Of a stretch of 64,000 nt of DNA, positions 1 to 10,569 are shown piece after piece. This stretch comes from Bathynomus jamesi (Eukaryota; Arthropoda; Malacostraca; Isopoda; Cirolanidae): positions 362,501-426,500 of the forward strand of contig JAJOZX010000487.1 in the NCBI GenBank assembly GCA_023014485.1, given 5' to 3'. The translations under genes were made by a program, and so were the position numbers. Under the pieces are notes generated by a model that worked only from the letters and a program-made list of their open reading frames with translations, searched no databases and was not told the DNA's origin. The first letter of the stretch is position 1; every line of letters begins with the position of its first letter.

Positions 1-30
1 GAACTTCATAATAATATTTTTAATTTTCAG

Positions 31-165
31 GATTCTAAACCTATTTTGAAGGACAGGGACCAGGAACAGAGACAAATATACGAGGCATTTTATATTTTAG
101 GAGAAAACACTATTTCAAATATTAAGCTGTCCTACAGTATGGATAGCTTTATTTTTAAATTTTAA
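31..165 (+). CDS. Possible 3'-terminal coding exon, unidentified
   Basis: A pyrimidine-rich acceptor (TTTTAATTTTCAG) ends at 30 and is followed by 44 open codons and a TAA at 163-165. The peptide is charged at the start (DSKPILKDRDQEQRQIYEAF) and ends hydrophobic. The pattern R-x(n)-EAFYI-x(n)-N faintly recalls the tail of GIY-YIG endonucleases in Penelope-like retroelements, but the match is too short to rely on. The rest of the gene would lie left of the window. It could equally be a chance open frame. Confidence 0.25.
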   Translation, partial: DSKPILKDRDQEQRQIYEAFYILGENTISNIKLSYSMDSFIFKF

Positions 166-540
166 AATATTTTAGGGCAATTTCGGGTCGTGACTGGCTG
201 CCAGATGCACAGGACTGATTTTTACTTAAAGATTTCTCACCTTGAATGTTTGAAATCTGAAAAATTTTTTTGCTTTCGCCAACTGCCAGACGTATGACAG
301 CCACCATCTCTTTGTCTGTGATTATGCCTTAACACAGTCATTTATACTTCAGCTCTTCCGCAGGACGGAAGTTTTTAACCTTGTTGGGAATTTAAGTAGT
401 TTATGGCTTTGAAAAGGGCTTGGTTGTGACCGGCCAAAATTAATTAGCCTTTTTAAACACTGTTTTGGTTCTTTTCCTTGCGGGTTTGGGTGAGCTTATA
501 TTGTTGCGGTAAATGCAATCAAAGTTTATATAGATATATA
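166..540. other. Non-coding stretch
   Basis: AT-rich sequence between the possible exon and the first mariner end. I see no open frame, repeat or transposon terminus in it. It ends in TATATA at 535-540, beside the mariner terminus. Confidence 0.4.
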
Positions 541-664
541 AGGTTGTAACATATTCTGCTCGATTTTTTGGTTCATTCAGAACAAAAATTAAAGGACTTA
601 TAAGGACAAATTTGCTCGAATTTTTAGTTTATTCACAACAAAAATTAAATGACATAATGACAAA

Positions 665-1189
665 TTAATCATCAATATAATTCCCTTCTTTTTCTATAAC
701 CTCCTCCCACCTGTAGAAAAGTTTTTTTATGCCACGTTCGAAGAAATCCCTTGGTTTCGAGTTAAAAAAAGCGATCACTTCGTTTTCGATAGCTTCCCTG
801 GATTGCAACTTTTGGCCATCTAGGTGGTGTTGCAGACTTCTGAATAAATGGTAGTCTGAAGGTGCGATGTCCGGAGAATAAGGTGGATGAGGCATTTTTT
901 CCCAACCAAATGCCTCCAAATGGGCAGTGGTGATTCGAGCAGTGTGAGGGCGCACGTTATCCTGGTGGACTAGAATACCTCTGCGATTAATTAATGCAGG
1001 ACGTTTTTCTTGTAATGACATTTTCAATCGTTGGAGTTGTTGGCAGTAGACTTCAGCTGTGATTGTTTGGTTATCTGGCAGAAGCTCAAAATGAATAATT
1101 CCTTGCATATCCCACCAAACGCATAGCAAAATTTTTTTTGGATTGGGTCTATTCCTTGGTTGAGGTTCAGGCTCTGTTTCACAGCTAAG
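665..1189 (-). pseudogene. Mariner copy 1 transposase, C-terminal half
   Basis: This is the catalytic half of a DD34D mariner transposase, the enzyme that cuts and rejoins the element. Visible motifs are VHQDN..PHTA with the second catalytic Asp and YSPDIAPSDYHLF with the third; 34 residues separate them, the mariner signature. The reading frame is open from the hAT-1 target duplication (1182-1189) to the TAA at 665-667. It joins in frame to the N-terminal half ending at 6463, because the hAT inserted between a Trp codon and the next Leu codon. The two halves add up to 342 codons without a stop, the usual family length, so the only visible break is the insertion. Confidence 0.9.
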
Positions 1190-1329
1190 CAGGGCCGTTT
1201 CCTGGCATAAGCAGACTAAGCGGCCGCTTAGGGCCCCACTGCTATTGGGGGGGCCCCTAGACAGGTTCCCAGGTCATAGATCAGTGGGCAAGAATAGGAA
1301 TATAGCTGAAGTTATTATTAAAATTATTG

Positions 1330-1350
1330 GTTATTATTATTATTATCCTC

Positions 1351-1398
<48 letters not shown>

Positions 1399-1399
1399 G
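1330..1399 (+). repeat. (ATT)n microsatellite in hAT-1
   Basis: Uninterrupted run of ATT units, preceded by a shorter imperfect run. A second imperfect ATT run is at 1764-1843 in the same element. Confidence 0.95.
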
Positions 1400-1891
1400 T
1401 CGTATTAATTAAAGTTTTTGTATGAGACAAATGTGATAAAACGGAGACAAACGAAACGTTTTGGTCGTTACGTGTAAATAACTATTGTGAAATCTTATTT
1501 CTATATTATTTAACTTTATTCTTACTATATGTTTATACTTTCCTAAATGCTTAATTTTTCTAGTATTGTAAAACATTATTTCACTAATTTACTAATTATA
1601 TTATTAAGAGATTTTGTAACACTTTAAAACCTAGGATTATTTTCGTTATGTTTTCAAGTTTATTAATTGTTTTCTCATCTTTTTCAGATAATGTGAATTT
1701 TGTTGGTTAAAACATAAATGGTCTGATTATTTGAATGTATTTGATTAACGTTACAATTATAACAATTATTATTATTATTATTTTTATTATTATTATTATT
1801 ATTATTATCATCAGCATCATTATTATCATGATTATTATTATTTAGTAGATTAGTTGTGGTTAACTAGATGTGACTTCGTGCATCTTGGAAA

Positions 1892-4609
1892 ATGAAACAT
1901 TATCCATCAGGAGCTGAAAAACGGAAAAAGAAGAAAATAGAGGAGGAGAAGCTTTCCAGTAGCACAGGTGAGATGTGCCACGTGTATATTCTTGTGATTA
2001 CAGTTCAGGCAACTAGGTTAGGTAGACCATCAAGCTAGGCAAGTGCTCAGGAATCGTGTAGGGTAAGCTAGTCTCTATAATATTTATAATATTTCGAAAT
2101 GTGAAATTTAATGGATCACATCACCTCAAATTCTGTTCACACAGATCAATAATTATCAAACAAGAGAAGAAAGAGTATTTTAACAAAAATTAAGAGAATA
2201 TGTAATGTTATGTTCTTCTCAGGAGCACTACTGAAATATTTGGAAAAGCCATCCTCAGCAAAGCCTGATGAGCATCATAAGCCAACAGCAGGGCCATCCT
2301 CTATGCAACCTCAAACACCAGTAGAAGTAGAGCCTGATGAACCAACAAGTGGCCCATCTTCTGTTCAGCTTCAAACACCACACACAGGCATTTCTACTGA
2401 GCAACAAGAACCAAGATCTGCTCCACCGCTTGATCCGTATGACTGGCCAGTTGTCCTGTCAGATGCCTTGAAGACAGATCTGGTGTCTCGAAGACCATTT
2501 CAAATCAGTCCAGATTTCACATTCCCTAAAAGAGAGGACGGTAGAAGCGTTCATCACCATTACATGTACAGAACATTAATTAATGGGGAAAAAATAAAGC
2601 GAAGCTGGCTGATGTACTCTAGAAGGAATGATGCTCTTCTTGCTTCTGTTGCAAGTTGTTTTCAAGGAAGTCGTACAAACTAATTACGGATGGACTTTCA
2701 GACTGGATAAACGTTGGTTCGCTTCTGAAAGGCCATGAAAATAGTTCAGAACATGCAGATAACATGGCAACGTGGAAGGATCTGGAACTGCGGCTAAAAA
2801 CTGGGAGGACCATTGACCAAACTGAAATGTCATTAATGGAGGTAGAGCGAAGACGCTGGCGAGATGTTCTCACACGTCTTGTAAGTATAATCTAATCGCT
2901 GGCAAAGAGAAACCTTGCTTTCAGGGGATGTTCCTGACCCCCTGAAATGGCAACTTCTTGAAGGAGGTTGAGCTGCTTGCCAAATTTGATCCAGTGATGA
3001 AACAACACATCAGCAGAGTCGAAAGTGGCCAATATAGTCATTCAAATTACCTAGGAAACATCATTCAAAATGAGCTCATTTGGTCCATTAGTGGGAAGAT
3101 CTTGGATGCCATTGTTGCAGAAATAAAACAAGCTAAATATTACTCACTCATTTTAGACTGCACTCCAAACATAAGCCACGAAGAACAGATGTCGATTATT
3201 ATCAGAACTGTTAAAATGGGTGAAATACCAGAAATAAAAGAATACTTCTTGGGCTTTCTTGAGGCTTCAGAAAGTACCGGCCTGGGTTTATCAGTTCTGA
3301 TTCTGAAGAGACTAGATGAACTGAATATTCACTATGATGACTGCAGAGGACAGTCATATGACAACGGAGCGAACATGAAGGGTAAGAACAAAGGTGTTCA
3401 GGCAAGGTTATTAGAGAAGAACTGTCGTGCACTCTATGTTCCATGTGGGGCTCACACACTGAATCTTGTAGTGGCTGATGCAGCTAAAGCTCCCACAGAT
3501 GCCATCAGCTTCTTTGGCAACGTACAAAAATTGTACAGCCTTTTTGCAGCAGCTACACAGAGATGGACGATCCTAAAGAAGCACGTGAACATAACACTCA
3601 AGTCTTGGAGTGAAACCAGGTGAGAGAGCCGGCTTAAGAGCATTGAGGCTGTGCGATACCGGAGCCACAACATCAGAGAGGCCCTGTTGGAAGTCAGAAA
3701 CAATGACACAGATGCCATAGCCAGGACTGAAGCACAAGCACTTTCAGAGGAGGTAGGGTCTTATCGCTTTCAGATTTGCACAGTAGTATGGTATGACATT
3801 CTTCATGCAGTTAACCATGTGAGCAAACTTCTGCAGTCTCCTACAATGCAGTTTGATGTGGCAGTCAACCTCCTCACAAAAACAAAAGCCTCACTCACCA
3901 GCTACAGAAACACAGGTTTTGTTGCAGCACAAGTCGTAGCTATGGACATACTGTATGTGACGAAATGAATGTGGAGGCTGTGCTGAAGGAGAAGAGGCTC
4001 AGATCCACAAAAAAACACTTTGCTTACGAAGCTCCTGACGAACCATTTACAGAAGCCTTAAAGAGACTGGAAGTAAAATTTTTCAATGTGGTGGTGGATT
4101 GTGCTATCGGGTCAAAAAATGAGAGATTCAAAACATTAGATGATGTGAGAGACATATTTGGGGTTCTCCTAAACTTTAACACAATGAACAAGGAAGACTT
4201 GTCCTGCAAGTGCGAAAAGCTCTCTAAGATACTGAGCTCTGGACCTGACTCTGACATTAATGGAAGAGAACTGGCCCTCGAAATTAAGAACTTGCCGACT
4301 TTACCTTCACACAACATGACTGCATTGGAGCTTCTCTCCTTCATTCATCAGAAGCAACTGGAGGAACTATACCCCAATCTCTGGGTTGCACTAAGAATTG
4401 CCTGCACTATACCTGTGACAGTAGCGTCAGCCGAGAGGAGCTTCTCTAAGATGAAGCTAATCAAGAACTACCTCAGATCATCAATGGGGCAGGATCGCCT
4501 CAGTGGCCTTGGCATCATAAGCATCAACCAGGACGTTGGCAGGGAGATTTCATATGATGATGTTATTGATGATTTCGCCCAGAAAAAATCTAGGAGGCAA
4601 AAATTTTGA
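1892..4609 (+). pseudogene. hAT-1 transposase, ZMYM1/DUF4371-like, decayed
   Basis: Exon 1 starts at the ATG at 1892 (MKHYPSGAEKRKKKKIEEEK, a basic stretch) and ends at a GTGAG donor at 1968. The acceptor TTCTTCTCAG ends at 2222, and the phase fits exon 2 (GALLKYLEKPSS). A TTF-type zinc finger region lies at about 2440-2690 (SCFCCKLF appears only after a frameshift near 2635). The DUF4371 RNase H-like core follows (YDNGANMKGKNKGVQ; CGAHTLNLV), then the C-terminal hAT dimerisation region (SAERSFSKMKLIKNYLRSSM, about 4420-4600). Breaks: frameshifts near 2635, 2900-2957 and 3960, a TAA near 2893 and a TGA at 3621 where the duplicated copy keeps TGG. Not functional as it stands. Confidence 0.88.
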
Positions 4610-5040
4610 AGATACAAACTGTTCTGGATAACTGTTAGCTATTACACGATTGTATCGTAGAGTTAGTAATTGTTTGATAGTTGATAATTACATTATATTT
4701 TTAAACATAGTTCTGTGTCATTTATTCTAAATAATGTATAAGCTAATTTTCAGGAATTTCATGAAGAGTATTATTTCTGTTTGTCTTCTGAAAGTACATA
4801 TTTGTTGTTTTGGACATAAATGTTTCATTAAAATTGTTTCATAATTGTTTTTTATTAACACAGCCATTTTTTGTATGTGTGTGCTGAGGTGATGTAGTAA
4901 GGCGTGAGTTGGTGGATGGAGGGGTGGGGCCTCAAATGAGTATAATGCTTAGGGCCCCCTAATGGCTAGAAACGGCCCTGCAGCTAAGCCACTGATGTCG
5001 ACGCTTAATATTGTTATAGAGGACCCATTTTTCATCCCCA

Positions 5041-6508
5041 TTGGACAATCCTAAAGAAGCACGTGAACATAACATTCAAGTCTTGGAGTGAAACCAGGTG
5101 GGAGAGCCGGCTTAAGAGCATTGAGGCTGTGCGATACCAGAGCCACAACATCAGAGAGGCCCTGTTGGAAGTCAGAAACAATGACACAGATGCCATAGCC
5201 AGGACTGAAGCACAAGCACTTTCAGAGGAGGTAGGGTCTTATAGCTTTCAGATTTGCACAGTAGTATGGTATGACATTCTTCATGCAGTTAACCATGTGA
5301 GCAAACTTCTGCAGTCTCCTACAATGCAGTTTGATGTGGCAGTCAACCTCCTCACAAAAACAAAAGCCTCACTCACCAGCTACAGAAACACAGGTTTTGT
5401 TGCAGCACAAGTCGTAGCTATGGACATACTGTAGGTGACGAAATGAATGTGGAGGCTGTGCTGAAGGAGAAGAGGCTCAGATCCACAAAAAAACACTTTG
5501 CTTACGAAGCTCCTGACGAACCATTTACAGAAGCCTTAAAGAGGCTGGAAGTAAAATTTTTCAATGTGGTGGTGGATTGTGCCATCGGGTCAAAAAATGA
5601 GATTCAAAACATTAGATGATGTGAGAGACATATTTGGGGTTCTCCTAAACTTTAACACAATGAACAAGGAAGACTTGTCCTGCAAGTGCGAAAAGCTCTC
5701 TAAGATACTGAGCTCTGGAGCTGACTCTGACATTAATGGAAGAGAACTGGCCCTCGAAATTAAGAACTTGCCGACTTTACCTTCACACAACATGACTGCA
5801 TTGGAGCTTCTCTCCTTCATTCATCAGAAGCAACTGGAGGAACTATACCCCAATCTCTGGGTTGCACTAAGAATTGCCTGCACTATACCTGTGACAGTAG
5901 CGTCAGCCGAGAGGAGCTTCTCTAAGATGAAGCTAATCAAGAACTACCTCAGATCATCAATGGGGCAGGATCGCCTCAGTGGCCTTGGCATCATAAGCAT
6001 CAACCAGGACGTTGGCAGGGAGATTTCATATGATGATGTTATTGATGATTTCGCCCAGAAAAAATCTAGGAGGCAAAAATTTTGAAGATACAAACTGTTC
6101 TGGATAACTGTTAGCTATTACACGATTGCATCGTAGAGTTAGTAATTGTTTGATAGTTGATAATTACATTATATTTTTAAACATAGTTCTGTGTCATTTA
6201 TTCTAAATAATGTATAAGCTAATTTTCAGGAATTTCATGAAGAGTATTATTTCTGTTTGTCTTCTGAAAGTACATATTTGTCGTTCTGGACATAAATGTT
6301 TCATTAAAATTGTTTCATAATTGTTTTTTATTAACAGCCATTTTTTGTATGTGTGTGCTGAGGTGATGTAGTAAGGCGTGAGTTGGTGGATGGAGGGGTG
6401 GGGCCTCAAATGAGTATACTGCTTAGGGCCCCCTAATGGCTAGAAACGGCCCTGCAGCTAAGCCACTGATGTCGACGTTTAATATTGTTATAGAGGACCC
6501 ATTTTTCA
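5041..6508 (+). repeat. Tandem duplication of hAT-1 3' part plus mariner flank
   Basis: Bases from about 5041 repeat those from about 3562 at an offset of 1474-1478 bp with few differences. The first unit runs through the end of hAT-1 (4980), its target duplication and about 50 bp of mariner (4981-5040) before jumping back to hAT internal sequence. The second unit ends in the same order at 6454-6508 and then continues into the rest of the mariner. The presence of mariner DNA inside the repeat unit shows that the duplication came after the hAT insertion. Confidence 0.93.
5063..6085 (+). pseudogene. Duplicated hAT-1 transposase 3' part
   Basis: Second copy of the end of the hAT-1 transposase. 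It retains the dimerisation motif SAERSFSKMKLIKNYLRSSM and the terminal KKSRRQKF. At the site of the TGA at 3621 this copy keeps TGG, so it preserves the older state there; in turn it has its own TAG near 5432 and a 3-4 bp loss near 5600. It has no promoter or N-terminal part of its own. Confidence 0.88.
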
Positions 6509-6966
6509 TCTTTAGTGACGATCCGATTCAAAAACGGTGCCTGCAGTTGCCGAGAATGCAGTGATGTACAAATATCGATTCGATGTTGAAGATTCGCTTG
6601 TGACAAATCATGCGGAACCCATTTTCCAACCTTCACTACTTTTCCTAACAGCTTCAAATGACGATGAATGGTCATATGGCTAACGCCGAGTTGCAGGCCA
6701 AGTTCTCTTACAGTTACCGTTGGGTTTCCCTTCACTCTTGCTTTCAGCAACTCTTCAGCTAACTCATTTGATCGTCCTGTTCGTTGATAATCTTTCAGAT
6801 TGAAGTCTCCATTTCTGAGCTTCTCAAACCACCTCCTACACATCCATTCGCTCACAACATCATTTCCATAAACTCTTTGAATGTTTCTTGCGGATTCACT
6901 AGCGTTAGATCCCTTATGGAACTCATAGAGCATCACATGTCGAATATGCTCTTTCATGGGCTCCAT
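6463..6966 (-). pseudogene. Mariner copy 1 transposase, N-terminal half
   Basis: Starts at the ATG at 6966 (MEPMKEHIRHVMLYEFHKGS) and holds the paired helix-turn-helix DNA-binding region (for example VRELGLQLGVSHMTIHRHLK) and the first catalytic Asp in TKDEKWVLYNN. Similar N-terminal regions occur in the mariner-derived part of SETMAR. Beyond 6463 the frame enters the 8 bp target duplication CAGCTAAG (6455-6462, plus strand) and then hAT-1. All three catalytic acids of this copy survive, though in two pieces about 5.3 kb apart. Confidence 0.9.
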
Positions 6967-7230
6967 GTTTTTTCAATTACTGTAATATCGTAGGGGTGGC
7001 GTTGTAACTGTATGAAAAACACCAGAGAAAATATTCATTAGCCTAATCCTACACTAGCCTCAGCCTACACTAGCCTAAGTCATTCTGTATCATTCTGTAT
7101 CGTGATAAAACCTGTGCGAACCTGTCGCCACGTGTATTTTGCAACATTTCTAAAACTATTTCACATTATCTTGAGGTTATTCTCTTATCTATCGTCCGTT
7201 TTCTAATCGAGCAGAATTTATGTTACAACC

Positions 7231-7253
7231 TATATATATATATATATATATAT
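7231..7253. repeat. (TA)n between mariner copy 1 and element A
   Basis: About 11 TA units directly joining the mariner right end to the left terminus of element A. Similar TA runs flank the right end of A (16169-16205), hAT-3 (17492-17522) and the foldback. Confidence 0.95.
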
Positions 7254-7636
7254 TAGGGTGTCACTTAATTGTATGGTAAGAATTGAACCATCAAGAAGTT
7301 TCGGTCTGACCCTCTAGAAATGTGACATTGCATGTAAAACCGCTGATTATGAAGTTTCATGAGAAAATATTAATATTTAAAGGTCTCTCAAGGCCATTAA
7401 AAGTTTGATGACGCGTCGTTACTTTTCCTAAATTGAAATGCGCTTCCTTTCTATGCCTCATTCCAGTATCATTTCAGTCGCCTTAATGGTAGGATGTGTT
7501 TGCATTAGTGTGTGTTATTTTAGTCTTAATAGTAGGATATGTGTGTATTAGTGTTTTTTATTGCATAATAACTATAACACTTATTTTTTTTTATTTTCAG
7601 GTGTAAATTTATATAGCAAAATACATTTATTATCTA

Positions 7637-7681
7637 ATGATGGAGACTCGAAAGAAATCTAAGGTTTACTCGATTGAAAAC
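7637..7681 (+). pseudogene. Element A transposase, first codons
   Basis: Two ATGs at 7637 and 7640 start a short open frame (MMETRKKSKVYSIE) that runs into hAT-2 and resumes in the same frame after it at 10570. A pyrimidine-rich TTTTATTTTCAG just upstream suggests a spliced 5' leader, as in elements C and E. Confidence 0.6.
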
Positions 7682-7686
7682 TTCAG

Positions 7687-10569
7687 CAGTGGCGGCTCGT
7701 GACTAAAAATTCTAGGGGTGCTGTCTCTAAGAATGGAAATGAGCTGCTTTGAACATTTTTTGTATCATTGATTATGGTATTATATATAGATATTTATAAG
7801 GTAGTTATGAAATAAGTAATTATGGTACTAATGAAATAAGTAATTGTGCATTTACCAGGTACTTCAGGTTCAATTACAAAGTTATTTAAAAATGAAGTCC
7901 ATTCTTCTATTTTTATTCTGAGCAAAAAGGTCGATAACTTTCTCATTGAAATTTAGAGTACTGTTGATGATGCTTTTCTCCATTGAAATCATTGCTAGAG
8001 CATTTAGTCGTTCTTGATTTATAGTGCTCCTTAGAAACGTTTTTATTCTTTTCAACGTTGAGTGGCAGCGTTCTGGCTCTGATGTAGTCATAGGAATTGT
8101 CAAAAGGATTTTTATGAGTTTTGTAAGTTCGCAAAGCACATCTGCTAGATTATTTTCTGTGATGAATTTTAATAAATTAATTAAATTGCCATAATTGTGC
8201 ATATCAGGTCTACTGTAGAAAACCTGTAATTCCGTAAGAAGCTTTTCTTTTTCAATCATGGGATATGCCTCAATAGTCGCTGTCACTTCTTCCAGGTGCA
8301 TTTTCTTATTAAAACTAGCGAAGTTTTCTTTGTTGAACAATTTTGCAGCTACTAATTGATTTGTGAAGGAATATCTCTCCTTTATGTCAACACATACGCA
8401 GTCACACACTTCTTTTGCTTCAATCATGTGTTTTTGAAGGATTTTCACAATACTTTGAATTTCTAATTTTCAAAATGGCAGTTTTAAAGGTTGCAATATA
8501 TTCCTGTATTTTAAATGCATCAATTTGTCGGGATTGCATTTGATTATAAATAACTTCTACACGAGGCATTATCTGATGAAAAAGTTTCAACCAAAACACG
8601 AAATTTTCGTTATTCAAAATGTGCAAAATTCCTGTTGCTTCTGAAATAGTTTGAGCTGCGTTGGATGTAGACTGTATCTCCTCAATGCATTTCTTTAAGG
8701 ATTCAAAATTTTCATAAACACAGTTTACAGTGCGTATATTAAAGTTCCACCTAGTAGAGGATGGACGAGGTATTTGGTTGTTCATATGCTTGTTTAAAAC
8801 TGAGAAACGCTGTGGCGACCTAGAAAAAAATGTAGGTACGGCCAAAAGGTTTGAAAAGAATATTCTTGAATTTCGGGTAGTGCTTGATGCACTTTTCATT
8901 ATCAGGTTCAGTTGGTGAGCATAACAATGAATGAAATGCACATTATTGTACATTTCTTTTATTTTTACTTGAACTCCACCTTTTTTGCCTTTCATGACAT
9001 TAGCGCCATCAAATGTCTGAGCAATCAATTTTTGTGTATCTTCTTCGAGGAGTATGTTCAGTTGAACTAGAATACACTTAAATATTTCATCTGCTGTTTG
9101 ATTTTCCGGAGTGAAGAACCTCCAAAAGCGCTAAAAAATTTCTCCATTTAGCTCATATCTCAGAACAATAACCATTTGTGTGTATTCTGAAACGTCAGTA
9201 GTGTCATCAGCCATGACGGCTACGAATGAAGCTTCTTTAATCTCTTTTTTTATTTGATCGCGACATATTTGCAGCAAACAGTCGAGAATATCATTCTGAA
9301 TAGTTTTTGAAACACCTTTGAAGACTGTGTTGCTTTCTAAATGATTCTTTAAATCGGGATCTAATTTTGCAGCAAAATTTATTAATCCCCTGAATACGCC
9401 TGGGTTTTCTGAATCCTCTTTCTCGTCATGTCCACGTAAATAAATTTCGAAATTTCCACAACATTTAATGCAGTCTATTATTTTCGACAAAATTTCACGG
9501 TTCTTTGTAACCTTTTTATTATGGTCGATAATGGAGAGTCTATAGGCCTCACTAAGTTTTTCTTTAATATTAACAGTTCCTAAAAGCGATAACGAAATCA
9601 CATTATCGATATGTTTCTTTGAACACTCATGTTTTTCAGTTTTTTCTTTCATTTTGTTTATATTTGTAAAGCCGTTTTTTGTCCACGTTAAATCACCTCC
9701 CAGTAATAAACATGGGAAACAAAACAATGCATTTTTTACTTCACAACCACAAAGCCAACTTTTCTTTTGGTACCATTCTGGGTTAAAACTACGAATATAT
9801 TTTTTATTATTACTTATTCCTGGCTGAGATATTTGAATTTCCGGCGTAGGACGACCTTCTCTTTTAATACCAATTTTTTCTTGAAGAGATAATTGTGAAA
9901 AATTAAGTTGTTGTATTTTAGTCACACTCACTTGACTCACTTCTATGGTCATGGCAGCCATGGCTGAATCAAATTTAAAAAAAGAAACGGAAATTACGGA
10001 AAAAAATCAAGAAATAATCACCAAATACATAATTAAATCACTAAGCCAATAAAAATCTATCAAATAAAATGTTAAATATTACTATTGTTACTAATCACTG
10101 TTAGAAATGGAATTAAATGAATTAATTGTAGTATAAGCAAAGCGAAACGTCAACACATTCACCGCGTTCAACGAACAGATAGGAACTGCGCTGTCTGCAG
10201 TGCTTCGACTCACTTTCGACTGCGACTCTGCATAGAGAGAGAGAGGCAGACTCCCTCTCTCTCTATGGTCTATGGCAACAAAGCATTGGAGTTCCTTTCG
10301 GACATCGCGAGCAATTAATGTTGAAATCTGCTGCTGTTAGGGCGCAGTTCCAATGAGAAGTTGAAAATGATTTCATGTTTTTAATCATTCATTATTGAAA
10401 TAATTACTGAAATAAAAGGATGAGCATTGCGCAATGAATAAAAGTTTAAAAAGTTATTGAAAAAGTTATTCAGTGAGCTCATCCTTATATTGTTCTTGAT
10501 TATTTCAATTGTAAATAAAAAACTTAGGGGTGCTGCAGTTCCGCAGTGCCTACCGACGAGCCGCCCCTG
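7687..10569 (-). mobile_element. hAT-2, TTF finger/DUF4371-type hAT inserted in element A
   Basis: Ends CAGTGGCGGCTCGT (7687) and ACGAGCCGCCCCTG (ending 10569) are 14 bp inverted repeats with one mismatch. The sequence TTGAAAAG follows the right end, and TTGAAAAC lies at 7674-7681 on the left, five bases short of the terminus. This is either a target duplication with a small extra piece or a terminus that begins at 7682. The single gene is on the minus strand. A GA-rich imperfect palindrome lies near 10230-10270. Confidence 0.9.
7882..9961 (-). pseudogene. hAT-2 transposase, two lesions only
   Basis: From the ATG at 9961 the protein shows a TTF-type zinc finger (KKSWLCGCEVKNALFCFPCLL, with the WTKNGF and KHECSKKH that follow), a DUF4371 core with a DDTTDVSEY acidic site, FDGANVMKGKKGGVQ, HCYAHQLNLI, and the C-terminal dimerisation region (TSEPERCHSTLKRIKTFLRS). 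A single TAG at about 9132 and one frameshift near 8450 break an otherwise continuous frame of about 690 codons, so this copy decayed recently. It would cut the hAT-2 ends in the nucleus; an inactive internal stop makes that unlikely now. Confidence 0.9.

Larger units (their letters stand above)
1190..4980 (+). mobile_element. hAT-1, hAT-superfamily transposon (TTF finger/DUF4371 type)
   Basis: Termini CAGGGCCGTTTC (1190) and GAAACGGCCCTG (ending 4980) are perfect 12 bp inverted repeats, and the 8 bp target CAGCTAAG is duplicated at 1182-1189 and 4981-4988; both are hAT hallmarks. The element sits inside the mariner transposase gene and codes on the plus strand. The first 700 bp hold two (TTA)n microsatellites. 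Its 3' part is present a second time at 5041-6454. Confidence 0.95.
541..7231 (-). mobile_element. Mariner (DD34D) transposon, copy 1, interrupted by hAT-1
   Basis: The left end AGGTTGTAACATATTCTGCT (541) is mirrored at the right end by CAGAATTTATGTTACAACCT, which stops at 7231, so the ends are inverted repeats of about 28 bp (AGGTTGTAACAT[A]ATTCTGCTCGAT). Both ends abut TA-rich sequence, as expected for TA-target elements. Coding is on the minus strand. Removing the hAT-1 insertion and its tandem duplication leaves about 1.4 kb, normal for mariner. Mariner copy 2 at 61379-62840 confirms the uninterrupted structure. Confidence 0.93.

Noticed and set aside
541..7231. A SETMAR-like fusion gene
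   Set aside because: No SET domain is present and the transposase is bounded by mariner inverted repeats.
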